DNA from: Pseudomonas sp. PGPPP3
Lineage (GTDB): Bacteria > Pseudomonadota > Gammaproteobacteria > Pseudomonadales > Pseudomonadaceae
Length of the DNA: 11,002 nucleotides
Reading direction: 5' to 3'
Assembly: GCA_002256055.1 (NCBI GenBank)
Contig: NKIE01000054.1
Coordinates: forward strand, 1 to 11,002
Positions 1 through 6,387 of this stretch are shown here, one piece after another. Made by a program: the position numbers and the translations under genes. Every line of letters begins with the position of its first letter. Position 1 is the first letter of the stretch. The notes beneath the pieces are model-generated. The model was not told the DNA's origin. It saw only the letters and a program-made list of their open reading frames with translations, and made no database searches.

Positions 1-1026
1 TTGCAGTTGCAGGCCACGCTGTTGGGCGCTGTGCTGGAACGCCTGAGCAGAGCTCTGGAGCAACTCAAGCAGGTTGAAGGGAATGCATTCCAGCTCCAGG
101 GCATCACGTTCGATACGCGAAAAATCGAGAATGTCGTTGATGACTTTTAACAGGTGCTCAGTGGACTCAGTAGCCAGGGCTGTGTACTCAGCCTGTTCGC
201 GGCTCATTTCGGTGGTTTCCAGCAGCTGCAGCATGCCCAGTACACCGTTCATAGGGGTGCGCAGTTCATGGCTCATCATGGCCAGAAAGTCCGACTTGGC
301 CCGGTTGGCCTGCTGTTGTTCGCCCTGAGCTTGTTGCAGGCCGCTGGCCAGGTTGTTGATATGCCGCGCCAGCTCAACCAGCTCGACATTGCCACGCTCA
401 GGCACTGAGGCTTGAAAATTGCCGGCTTGAATCGCTTTGACTGCCTCCGCCATGGCGCTAATGGGTGTGGACAGACGACTGGCTAGACGCCATGCCAGCA
501 AAAAGGTCAGCACCAGAGCGCCCAACGCCAGGGCCGAGGCCTTGAGCAGAATCAGTTGCTGCTGGGTGTTGAAGGCATCGTTGGACATGCCTACCACTAC
601 ACGGCCAAGGTAACCCGGATCACTTGCTGGGTTTAGTGCTGGGGTATTGGGCGACTGCATCTGGATAGAGGCGTTGAACAGCTCCACTTGGGAGGAACCT
701 TCCTGCTCGGTGGCTGTTTTCTGTTCGACATACACAAGAATCTTTTCATTGGAGTCGCGTACTTCTAAAAACCGAACCTGCGGTGTTTGCAACGTCGCCT
801 GTAACAGGTTTTTCAATACTTGTGGATTGCCAGACAGCACGCCGTACTCGGTGGCGGTGGCCAGTTGGTTAGCGATCAGCTGGCCTGTGTTGGTGCTTTC
901 ATCACGCAGATCGTGCAGCCTCGAAAGCGTGAAAAAACTGGTCAACAAAACGGTCAGCAACAAGGCCGGGCCCAGGCTGATTAGCAATGTATGGGTACGG
1001 ATATTCCAGCCATGCCCTGTATTCAT
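1..1026 (-). CDS. Membrane sensor histidine kinase, BarA/GacS-like, N-terminal part (cut by window edge)
   Basis: This reading frame runs from an ATG at 1026 down to base 1 without a stop, giving 342 residues; the rest lies outside the window. An in-frame stop 9 bases upstream of the ATG fixes the start, and GGAGT at 1039-1035 is a good Shine-Dalgarno 8 bases away. A first membrane segment spans about residues 13-33. A periplasmic sensor region of about 125 residues follows (QLIANQLATATEYGVLSGNP near 49-68, typical of the sCache_4/DUF2222 domain of BarA- and GacS-type kinases). A second membrane segment lies at about 158-180, then a HAMP region at about 180-235. The HisKA H-box SHELRTPMNGVLG begins at S252, with the phospho-accepting H253. 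The H-box style suggests a hybrid kinase with receiver and perhaps HPt domains, but those are not visible. The location near gpsA suggests kinship to P. aeruginosa PA1611, a GacS/RetS-network kinase; that is inference. Confidence 0.93.
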   Translation of the reverse strand, partial: MNTGHGWNIRTHTLLISLGPALLLTVLLTSFFTLSRLHDLRDESTNTGQLIANQLATATEYGVLSGNPQVLKNLLQATLQTPQVRFLEVRDSNEKILVYVEQKTATEQEGSSQVELFNASIQMQSPNTPALNPASDPGYLGRVVVGMSNDAFNTQQQLILLKASALALGALVLTFLLAWRLASRLSTPISAMAEAVKAIQAGNFQASVPERGNVELVELARHINNLASGLQQAQGEQQQANRAKSDFLAMMSHELRTPMNGVLGMLQLLETTEMSREQAEYTALATESTEHLLKVINDILDFSRIERDALELECIPFNLLELLQSSAQAFQHSAQQRGLQLQ

Positions 1027-1034
1027 GGACAGTT

Positions 1035-1059
1035 ACTCCACGCACCGTGGCGGGCCACG
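1035..1059 (-). promoter_or_regulatory. Ribosome binding site of the sensor kinase with two mutually exclusive hairpins
   Basis: In the kinase mRNA leader, CGTGGC and GCCACG (1059-1054 and 1051-1046) can form a 6-bp stem with a 2-base spacer. The CCACG part can instead pair with CGTGG at 1042-1038 across a 3-base loop. The second pairing covers the first bases of the Shine-Dalgarno GGAGT (1039-1035); the first leaves it free. The repeats are seen directly. A regulatory role is inferred, and the first stem has too small a loop to close fully. Confidence 0.35.
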
Positions 1060-1228
1060 TTAACTGGTTGTAGGGCATGCCAGTGGCAGTTGGGATGAGG
1101 GCGCGGGCGGGGCGGGATGACAGATGTGTGCACGGAACGACCTTGTTCGCAGGAGCTGTCTAGGCATGTTAACCGAGCTGCTGCGCTTTGCCAGTCACAG
1201 AACCCCTGCCAGCTCATGATAGGCACTG

Positions 1229-1257
1229 CTGGTTCGATGGCGCGCGGGCCGTATAAT
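1229..1257 (+). promoter_or_regulatory. Probable sigma-70 promoter of gpsA
   Basis: A perfect TATAAT at 1252-1257 lies 60 bases upstream of the gpsA start. At a 17-base spacing the -35 position reads CTGGTT (1229-1234), a poor match to TTGACA, and there is no extended -10 TG. The -10 box is convincing and the -35 weak, as expected for a modest constitutive promoter. The rest of the 291-bp divergent region (1027-1317) holds no gene that I can support. Confidence 0.55.
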
Positions 1258-1288
1258 GGCGAAAACTGCCACAACGCTGGCGCTTACC

Positions 1289-1303
1289 TGAGCCGTAGGC
1301 TCA
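1289..1303 (+). repeat. Perfect 6-3-6 inverted repeat in the gpsA leader
   Basis: TGAGCC-GTA-GGCTCA forms a perfect short palindrome 14 bases before the gpsA ATG, downstream of the predicted transcription start and just ahead of the weak Shine-Dalgarno (AGGG, about 1307-1310). It could be a leader hairpin affecting translation or a small operator. No known regulator site is recognised. Confidence 0.35.
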
Positions 1304-1317
1304 TACAGGGATAGGTT

Positions 1318-2340
1318 ATGACTGAACAGCAACCCGTTGCCGTGCTTGGTGGCGGCAGTTTCGGCACGGCAATTGCCAACTTGCTGGCCGAAAATGGCCA
1401 ACAGGTCTACCAATGGATGCGCGATCCTGCCCAGGCCGAGGCGATGCGCAGCCAGCGGGAAAACCCGCGTTACCTGAAGGGCATCAAGATTCACCCAGGC
1501 GTTCATCCGGTCACCGATTTGCCGGCTACTCTGGCGCAGTGCGAGCTGATTTTTGTCGCGCTGCCGTCTAGCGCTTTGCGCAATGTTTTGCAGCCCCTCG
1601 CTGCCGGTCTGGCGGGCAAGTTGCTGGTGAGCTTGACCAAGGGTATCGAGGCCGAAAGCTTCAAGCTCATGAGCCAGATACTCGAAGAAGTGGCTCCTGA
1701 AGCACGGATTGGCGTGTTGTCGGGGCCGAACCTGGCCCGTGAAGTCGCCGAACACGCCCTCACGGCCACTGTGGTGGCCAGCGAAGATGAGGTTCTTTGT
1801 CAGCGCGTGCAGGCTGCTTTGCACGGGCGCACCTTTCGCGTCTACGCCAGCCAGGATCGCTTTGGTGTTGAGCTAGGTGGCGCGTTGAAAAACGTTTACG
1901 CCATCATGGCCGGCATGGCCGTGGCGTTGGGCATGGGCGAAAACACCAAGAGCATGCTGATTACCCGCGCGCTGGCAGAAATGACCCGTTTTGCGGTCAA
2001 GCTGGGCGCCAATCCAATGACCTTCCTCGGCCTGGCCGGCGTGGGCGACCTGATCGTGACCTGTTCCTCGGCCAAAAGCCGCAATTACCAAGTCGGCTTT
2101 GCTCTCGGCCAAGGCTTGAGCCTGGAAGATGCCGTAGCGCGTTTGGGTGAAGTGGCCGAAGGGGTGAACACCCTCAAAGTGCTCAAGGCCCGCGCTCAGG
2201 CCTTGGAGGTGTACATGCCTTTGGTCGCCGGTCTGCACGCGATTCTCTTTGAGGGGCGTACGCTGGCCCAGGTTATCGAGTTGCTGATGCGCGGCGAGCC
2301 GAAAACTGACGTCGATTTTATCTCTATAAACGATTTCTGA
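1318..2340 (+). CDS. gpsA: Glycerol-3-phosphate dehydrogenase [NAD(P)+]
   Basis: The product catalyses NAD(P)H-dependent reduction of dihydroxyacetone phosphate to sn-glycerol 3-phosphate in the cytoplasm, the entry point to phospholipid synthesis. Its 340 residues match the usual length (E. coli GpsA is 339). The N-terminal Rossmann fold carries the dinucleotide-binding motif GGGSFGTA at residues 11-18. LTKGIE near 106-111 contains the conserved K108. [13 protein letters not shown] at 187-199 holds the catalytic lysine K191, and [14 protein letters not shown] at 243-256 is the family's substrate-binding signature with R255 and N256. The ATG at 1318 lies behind a weak purine-rich site (AGGGATAGG). 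The gene heads a probable operon with the DUF4389 gene 42 bases downstream and sixA after that. No unusual residues are visible. Confidence 0.97.
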   Translation: MTEQQPVAVLGGGSFGTAIANLLAENGQQVYQWMRDPAQAEAMRSQRENPRYLKGIKIHPGVHPVTDLPATLAQCELIFVALPSSALRNVLQPLAAGLAGKLLVSLTKGIEAESFKLMSQILEEVAPEARIGVLSGPNLAREVAEHALTATVVASEDEVLCQRVQAALHGRTFRVYASQDRFGVELGGALKNVYAIMAGMAVALGMGENTKSMLITRALAEMTRFAVKLGANPMTFLGLAGVGDLIVTCSSAKSRNYQVGFALGQGLSLEDAVARLGEVAEGVNTLKVLKARAQALEVYMPLVAGLHAILFEGRTLAQVIELLMRGEPKTDVDFISINDF

Positions 2341-2382
2341 TTTATCCCATTGCGCCAGCGGCGCTGCCATAAGGAGATATCT

Positions 2383-2730
2383 ATGAATAACCCCCAACAG
2401 GACCTGCAGCGCGAATCAATCCTGCTGCGCATACTCTGGATGGTGCTGTTCGCCTGTGCCTGGCAAGTGGCTGAGCTGTTACTGGCTGGCGTGGTGTTGC
2501 TGCAACTGGGCTATCGCCTGTTTTACACCGCGCCGAATGCCAGCTTGCTGAGCTTTGGCGACAGCCTGAGCCAGTACCTGGCGCAGATTGGCCGTTTCGG
2601 CACCTTCAACACAGATGAAAAACCCTGGCCATTCGCAGATTGGCCGACACCCGCCGCACCGCATGGCGAAACGCCCCACAGCATTCCGCCGGCGGCCCAT
2701 CCAGTGCGGGATGAAGAGCCGAAACTGTGA
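2383..2730 (+). CDS. Small membrane protein, DUF4389 family
   Basis: The 115-residue product starts at the ATG at 2383 behind an excellent Shine-Dalgarno (AAGGAG at 2371-2376). A TTG at 2350 in the same frame lies upstream of that site and is not the start. Residues 14-48 form one long or two tightly packed hydrophobic segments (LRILWMVLFACAWQVAELLL and on), and the tail from about 75 is hydrophilic and rich in proline and histidine. The layout fits the DUF4389 family, whose biochemical function is unknown to me. The position between gpsA and sixA is, as I recall, conserved in Pseudomonas, suggesting co-transcription. Its stop codon overlaps the sixA start (GTGA). The protein most likely sits in the inner membrane. 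Confidence 0.85.
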   Translation: MNNPQQDLQRESILLRILWMVLFACAWQVAELLLAGVVLLQLGYRLFYTAPNASLLSFGDSLSQYLAQIGRFGTFNTDEKPWPFADWPTPAAPHGETPHSIPPAAHPVRDEEPKL

Positions 2731-3191
2731 AACTTTGGTTACTGCGTCATGGTGAAGCAGAAGCCCATGCGCGTACTGATGCCCAGCGCGAGCTGACCCA
2801 GCATGGGCGCAAGGAAGCCAAGCAAAGTGCCGGGCATCTGCCCGGCCACGGCGTGAGCAAAATCGTTGTCAGCCCCTATGTGCGTGCCCAACAAACGGCT
2901 CTGATCGTGCGTGAAGTGCTGGCCAGCCATCCGCCGATTGAAACCGTCAATTGGTTAACGCCCGATGGCGACTTGCGTGAGGCCGTGGACTACCTGGATG
3001 CCCATGCGGGGGAGACATTGCTGTTGGTGAGTCATCAGCCTTTTATCGGTGAACTGGCAGGCTTGCTCCAGCATGGTCACCGACAGGCGCCGTTACCGAT
3101 GAAAACTGCCAGCCTGGCCGAACTCCAGGGCGAGTTGCCGTTACCGGGCGCAATGCACCTCAACGCGCTGCATCACCCGCACAAGCACTGA
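2727..3191 (+). CDS. sixA: Phosphohistidine phosphatase SixA
   Basis: The 154-residue protein belongs to the histidine phosphatase (phosphoglycerate mutase-like) superfamily. The catalytic RHGEA motif is at residues 7-11 with nucleophile H8. R21 in RELTQHG, SPYVRAQQT at 49-57, and SHQP with the second catalytic histidine H103 complete the set. Short length, absence of a signal peptide and the order of motifs match SixA (E. coli 161 residues). SixA removes phosphate from phosphohistidine, first reported for the HPt domain of ArcB and later for the nitrogen-related PTS protein NPr. The start is GTG at 2727, overlapping the previous stop, so translational coupling is likely. A hybrid-kinase-like gene lies only 1.7 kb away on the other strand, a possible but unproven HPt target. 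Confidence 0.9.
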   Translation: MKLWLLRHGEAEAHARTDAQRELTQHGRKEAKQSAGHLPGHGVSKIVVSPYVRAQQTALIVREVLASHPPIETVNWLTPDGDLREAVDYLDAHAGETLLLVSHQPFIGELAGLLQHGHRQAPLPMKTASLAELQGELPLPGAMHLNALHHPHKH

Positions 3192-3199
3192 GTGTCTGC

Positions 3200-3220
3200 T
3201 GCCGCCTTTCAGGGGCGGCA
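3200..3220 (+). terminator. Stem-loop after sixA, possible terminator
   Basis: TGCCGCC (3200-3206) pairs perfectly with GGCGGCA (3214-3220) across a 7-base loop, starting 9 bases after the sixA stop codon. No run of T follows on either strand, so intrinsic termination is uncertain; it may mark an mRNA 3' end. Confidence 0.35.
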
Positions 3221-3251
3221 CAGGTCATGCTCAGCGGATACATTTCTTCAC

Positions 3252-3280
3252 TTGCACCTCTTTCTTCTGCGTGGTCTATT
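3252..3280 (+). promoter_or_regulatory. Candidate promoter of the acyl-CoA synthetase gene
   Basis: TTGCAC at 3252-3257 and TCTATT at 3275-3280 are separated by 17 bases. Each is an imperfect match to the sigma-70 boxes. The predicted start of transcription, about 3287, falls inside the palindrome at 3282-3301, which is a sensible place for a repressor to act. Confidence 0.35.
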
Positions 3281-3281
3281 C

Positions 3282-3301
3282 AACCAAGCAAGTGCTTGGT
3301 T
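3282..3301. promoter_or_regulatory. Perfect 9-2-9 palindrome, probable repressor operator
   Basis: AACCAAGCA and TGCTTGGTT are exact inverted copies separated by AG, 35 bases upstream of the acyl-CoA synthetase start. The CAAGCA..TGCTTG core resembles sites of TetR-family regulators of fatty-acid and acyl-CoA genes (the KstR2-type consensus is one example). The palindrome is seen; the class of regulator is inferred from resemblance and from the downstream gene. Confidence 0.6.
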
Positions 3302-3336
3302 TGTCCCCAGAACAACAACAATGGAGGATGCCTGTG

Positions 3337-5001
3337 ATGACTGCTGTCCGTTTGCCGCTGGATGCGTTTTATGCGCGCGAAGCCCGTCACCCGAATAAAC
3401 CCTACCTGTCGCAGCCCGTTGCCGGCGGCCAGGTGGAGCAGCTGAACTGGTCCGAGGTTGGCGATCAGGCCCGTCGAGCGGCCAACTGGTTGCGTAGCCT
3501 GGAGTTACCCCAGGGCAGCCGCATTGCGATCATTTCGAAAAACTGCGCGCATTGGATCATCACCGATCTGGCCATCTGGATGGCCGGGCATGTGTCGGTG
3601 CCGTTGTATCCCAACCTCACGGCCGAGTCGGTGCGCCAGGTGCTTGAACATGCCCAGGCGGCGGTGGTGTTTGTCGGCAAGCTGGACGACTGGCCTGCCA
3701 TGGCCCCGGGTGTTCCTGAGGGAATTCCCTGTGTCGGTCTGCCACTACGGCCCAGCGGGCGTTTTGACGCGTTGTGGAGCGACCTGCAAGCTTGCACACC
3801 GATTCAGGACCAGCCCAAGCCTGCGGCTGATCAGTTGTGCACCATCATCTACACCTCCGGCACCACTGGTACGCCGAAAGGGGTGATGCACAATTTCAGC
3901 AACTTCGCCTTTGGCGCCAGCCGTGGCCTTGAGTTGTTTGGCGTCGATGAAAACGACCGCATGCTGTCCTACCTGCCGCTCTGCCATGTGGCCGAGCGCA
4001 TGTTTGTTGAGATGGTGTCGTTCTACGGCGGTTCGACGATTTTCTTCGCCGAAAGCCTCGACACCTTCCTCGCCGATCTCAAGCGGGCGCGGCCGACCGT
4101 GATGTTTGGCGTGCCGCGCATCTGGACCAAGTTCCAGATGGGGGTGTTCGCAAAAATGCCCGAGCAGCGCCTGGACTTCCTCCTCAAGTTGCCGCTGGTT
4201 GGCCGCTGGATGGGCCGCAAGGTGCTTGCCGGCCTGGGGCTGGATGTCGTGCGTTATGCCTTGTGCGGCGCTGCACCGGTGCCGGATGCCTTGCTCAAGT
4301 GGTATCAGCGCCTGGGATTGGACCTTTTCGAGGTTTACGGCATGACCGAGAACTGCGGCTATTCCCATGTCTGCCGGCCCGGCAAGCGTCGGCATGGCTG
4401 GATTGGCCAGCCCTGCACCGATGTTGAAGTGCGGATTGCCGAAACCGGCGAAGTGCAGGTGCGCAGTGGTGCCACCATGCAGGGTTACTACCTGGACCCG
4501 GAAAAGACCGCCGAGACCCTCACCGTCGATGGCTTTCTGCGCACGGGCGACAAGGGCGAGCAGGATGGCGAGGGCAATTTGCGCCTCACTGGGCGCTTGA
4601 AAGAAATCTTCAAGACCAGCAAGGGCAAGTACGTAGCCCCGGCGCCGATCGAGAACCGCCTGGCGGTGCATGGCAAGATCGAGCAGGTCTGCGTGGTCGG
4701 CGATGGCATGCCGCAGCCCATGGCCCTGTGTGTGCTGTCGGAGATGGCACGTCAGGACGCCAGCCTGGGTGGTCGCCTGGAGCTGGAACAAAGCCTCAAA
4801 GCCTTGCTGGACGAGGTCAATGGGCAACTCGACAAGCATGAGCGACTGCTTGGTATTGTGCTGGTCAAGGACGTCTGGGGCATTGATAACGGCTTCCTCA
4901 CGCCGACCCTGAAAATCAAACGCAGCGTGGTGGAGGGGGCTTATGCCGATCGCTACGATGCCTGGATGGAACGCCGCGAACCGGTGCTCTGGCATGAATA
5001 A
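3337..5001 (+). CDS. Long-chain acyl-CoA synthetase-like AMP-binding enzyme
   Basis: The product is expected to activate a fatty or other carboxylic acid with ATP to an acyl-adenylate and transfer it to CoA. The 554 residues carry the ANL-superfamily motifs in order: the phosphate-binding loop YTSGTTGTPKG at 172-182, GAAPVP shortly before YGMTE at 334-338, TGD with D405, and the hinge GRLKE at 419-423. The C-terminal domain follows with KGKYVAP from about 429. The KTSKGKYVAPAPIE type of C-terminus is typical of long-chain (FadD15/FAA-like) synthetases. I chose ATG 3337 because GGAGG at 3323-3327 lies 9 bases upstream; GTG 3334 is also possible. A GTG at 3271 in the same frame would place the operator and Shine-Dalgarno inside the gene. 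The thioesterase gene follows after 9 bases. Likely homologue of P. aeruginosa PA1617; the true substrate is unknown. Confidence 0.9.
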   Translation: MTAVRLPLDAFYAREARHPNKPYLSQPVAGGQVEQLNWSEVGDQARRAANWLRSLELPQGSRIAIISKNCAHWIITDLAIWMAGHVSVPLYPNLTAESVRQVLEHAQAAVVFVGKLDDWPAMAPGVPEGIPCVGLPLRPSGRFDALWSDLQACTPIQDQPKPAADQLCTIIYTSGTTGTPKGVMHNFSNFAFGASRGLELFGVDENDRMLSYLPLCHVAERMFVEMVSFYGGSTIFFAESLDTFLADLKRARPTVMFGVPRIWTKFQMGVFAKMPEQRLDFLLKLPLVGRWMGRKVLAGLGLDVVRYALCGAAPVPDALLKWYQRLGLDLFEVYGMTENCGYSHVCRPGKRRHGWIGQPCTDVEVRIAETGEVQVRSGATMQGYYLDPEKTAETLTVDGFLRTGDKGEQDGEGNLRLTGRLKEIFKTSKGKYVAPAPIENRLAVHGKIEQVCVVGDGMPQPMALCVLSEMARQDASLGGRLELEQSLKALLDEVNGQLDKHERLLGIVLVKDVWGIDNGFLTPTLKIKRSVVEGAYADRYDAWMERREPVLWHE

Positions 5002-5010
5002 GGAGTTGGG

Positions 5011-5457
5011 ATGAGCATCTGGCTGCAGCAACCTGAACTGACCGCACTAAATGCGTTGTCAAAAAATACCATCGTTGAACTGCTGGATATCCGCTTTGAG
5101 GCGTTCGACGATGATTCGCTGACTGCCAGCATGGTGGTCGATCCTCGCACCCATCAACCCTATGGCCTGTTGCATGGCGGTGCCTCGGTGGTGCTGGCGG
5201 AAACCCTAGGGTCCACCGCCAGTTACCTGTGTATCGACAGCACGCAGTTCTATTGCGTAGGCCTGGAGGTCAATGCCAACCACCTGCGCGGCTTGCGCAG
5301 CGGGCGGGTAACCGCCGTAGCGCGGCCGCTGCATTTGGGCCGCACCACCCAGGTGTGGGACATCCGCTTGAGTGGTGACGATGGCAAACTCAGCTGCGTG
5401 TCCCGGTTGACCATGGCCGTGGTGCCGTTGGGCAAATCGGCGCCCGTGGCGGACTGA
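5011..5457 (+). CDS. Hotdog-fold acyl-CoA thioesterase, PaaI/YdiI type
   Basis: The 148-residue cytoplasmic protein is predicted to hydrolyse acyl- or aryl-CoA thioesters. GLLHGGASVVLAETLGS at 52-68 is the signature of the YdiI/EntH (PaaI-like) group: HGG at 55-57 and the catalytic glutamate E64. The length fits the family (about 136-150). The region around VNANHLRG in the second half is the conserved strand that lines the CoA pocket. It resembles P. aeruginosa PA1618. AAGGAG overlaps the stop codon of the synthetase and lies close before the ATG at 5011, so the two are almost certainly co-transcribed. The pairing of a synthetase with a thioesterase suggests control of a CoA pool or proof-reading of a product. 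In E. coli, YdiI acts on DHNA-CoA in menaquinone synthesis; nothing here points to that pathway. Confidence 0.9.
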   Translation: MSIWLQQPELTALNALSKNTIVELLDIRFEAFDDDSLTASMVVDPRTHQPYGLLHGGASVVLAETLGSTASYLCIDSTQFYCVGLEVNANHLRGLRSGRVTAVARPLHLGRTTQVWDIRLSGDDGKLSCVSRLTMAVVPLGKSAPVAD

Positions 5458-5464
5458 TCGACCC

Positions 5465-5487
5465 CGGCGGTATGACCATTGCCGCCG
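5465..5487 (+). terminator. Stem-loop after the thioesterase gene, possible terminator
   Basis: CGGCGGTA (5465-5472) pairs with TGCCGCCG (5480-5487), including one G-T pair, across a 7-base loop. It starts 8 bases after the thioesterase stop. No T-run follows, so this is only a possible terminator or processing site in the 133-bp gap before the first hydrolase. Confidence 0.3.
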
Positions 5488-5529
5488 TGCCTTTGGCCAC
5501 ACTGCCGTCATTCAGCGGCCGCTCTGCGA

Positions 5530-5558
5530 TTGCTGTCAGGGCGGTGCTGCTGGACAAT
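5530..5558 (+). promoter_or_regulatory. Weak candidate promoter for the hydrolase-GST-DUF4892 group
   Basis: TTGCTG (5530-5535) and GACAAT (5553-5558) are spaced by 17 bases, with 32 bases to the hydrolase ATG. Both boxes are partial matches. The 133-bp gap makes a new promoter plausible here, but the sequence alone is not strong. Confidence 0.25.
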
Positions 5559-5590
5559 CCAATCCTCAGTTCCCGGCCAGCCTTTTTCTT

Positions 5591-6382
5591 ATGTCACAGC
5601 CCGTCTTTTTCGCCCATGCCAATGGCTTCCCTTCGGCCACCTACGGCAAGTTATTCCGTGCTCTGGGGGCTGACTACGCGGTGGATTTTCTTGAGCAGCA
5701 TGGCCACGATCCGCGCTTTCCGGTTAACGACAACTGGGAGCAACTGGTCAGCGAGCTGATCTTTCATCTGCAACAACGCGCTGAGCCGGTGTGGGGTGTG
5801 GGCCACTCCCTGGGCGGGGTGCTGCATTACCACGCGGCGCTGCGTCATCCCGAGTTGTACCGCGGGGTGGTGATGCTTGATTCGCCGCTGCTGACCCTGG
5901 CGGACAAGCTGGTGATTCGTGCTGCCAAACATTTTGGCTTTATCGACCGCATCACCCCGGCTGGGCGCACCATTGGCCGGCGTGAGCGTTTCGCCGATGC
6001 GGGTGAAGCGCGCGATTATTTTGCGGGCAAAACCCTGTTCAGCCGCTTCGATCCCGAGTGCCTGGACGACTACGTCGAGCATGGCCTGCAGGCCAGTAAC
6101 GAAGGGCTGGCGCTGCGTTTTGATGCGCAAACCGAAATCAGCATTTACCGCAGCGTGCCCCACACCAGCCCGGGCAAACCGCAGCAGCTGCAGGTGCCTC
6201 TGGCCATGGTGCGCGGCCGTAACAGCCGAGTAGTCATGGCTCACCATGGCCGTTTGCTGCGCCGGGTGCCCCAAGGCGAATACCTCAGCGTGCCGGGCGG
6301 GCATATGTTTCCGCTGGAGCGCCCGCAAGATACGGCCGAGCTGCTGCGTGGGCTGTTCAAACGCTGGAGTCAGGAGCCGTAA
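5591..6382 (+). CDS. Alpha/beta hydrolase (first of a tandem pair)
   Basis: The 263-residue product has an alpha/beta-hydrolase fold. FFAHANGFPSATY at 6-18 is the oxyanion region after strand 3, GHSLGG at 71-76 is the nucleophile elbow with S73, and PGGHMFPLERP contains the catalytic histidine H238. The usual acid after strand 7 is not seen: the segment reads MVRGRNSRVV (207-215), with no Asp or Glu. D97 in VMLDSPL, after strand 6, may serve instead. No signal peptide is present, so it is cytoplasmic. The ATG at 5591 has almost no Shine-Dalgarno (preceded by CCTTTTTCTT), suggesting modest translation. The second hydrolase starts 5 bases after the stop. It probably corresponds to P. aeruginosa PA1621; the substrate is unknown. 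Confidence 0.88.
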   Translation: MSQPVFFAHANGFPSATYGKLFRALGADYAVDFLEQHGHDPRFPVNDNWEQLVSELIFHLQQRAEPVWGVGHSLGGVLHYHAALRHPELYRGVVMLDSPLLTLADKLVIRAAKHFGFIDRITPAGRTIGRRERFADAGEARDYFAGKTLFSRFDPECLDDYVEHGLQASNEGLALRFDAQTEISIYRSVPHTSPGKPQQLQVPLAMVRGRNSRVVMAHHGRLLRRVPQGEYLSVPGGHMFPLERPQDTAELLRGLFKRWSQEP

Positions 6383-6387
6383 CCCCT

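Noticed and set aside
647..1063. A 138-codon plus-strand frame at the left edge
   Set aside because: It is antisense to the sensor kinase, whose membrane segments and H-box are clear, and it shows no motif.
1023..1274. An 83-codon minus-strand frame covering the gpsA upstream region
   Set aside because: It is out of frame with the kinase, covers the TATAAT box of gpsA and has no plausible domain.
3271..3336. GTG at 3271 as start of the acyl-CoA synthetase, adding 22 residues
   Set aside because: It has no Shine-Dalgarno, and it would put the palindrome and the strong GGAGG inside the gene; the start at 3337 fits family N-termini better.
3745..5031. A 428-codon open frame on the minus strand opposite the acyl-CoA synthetase
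   Set aside because: It mirrors the codons of a clear enzyme gene, is rich in His, Ala, Gln and Leu as GC-rich antisense frames are, and has no recognisable domain.
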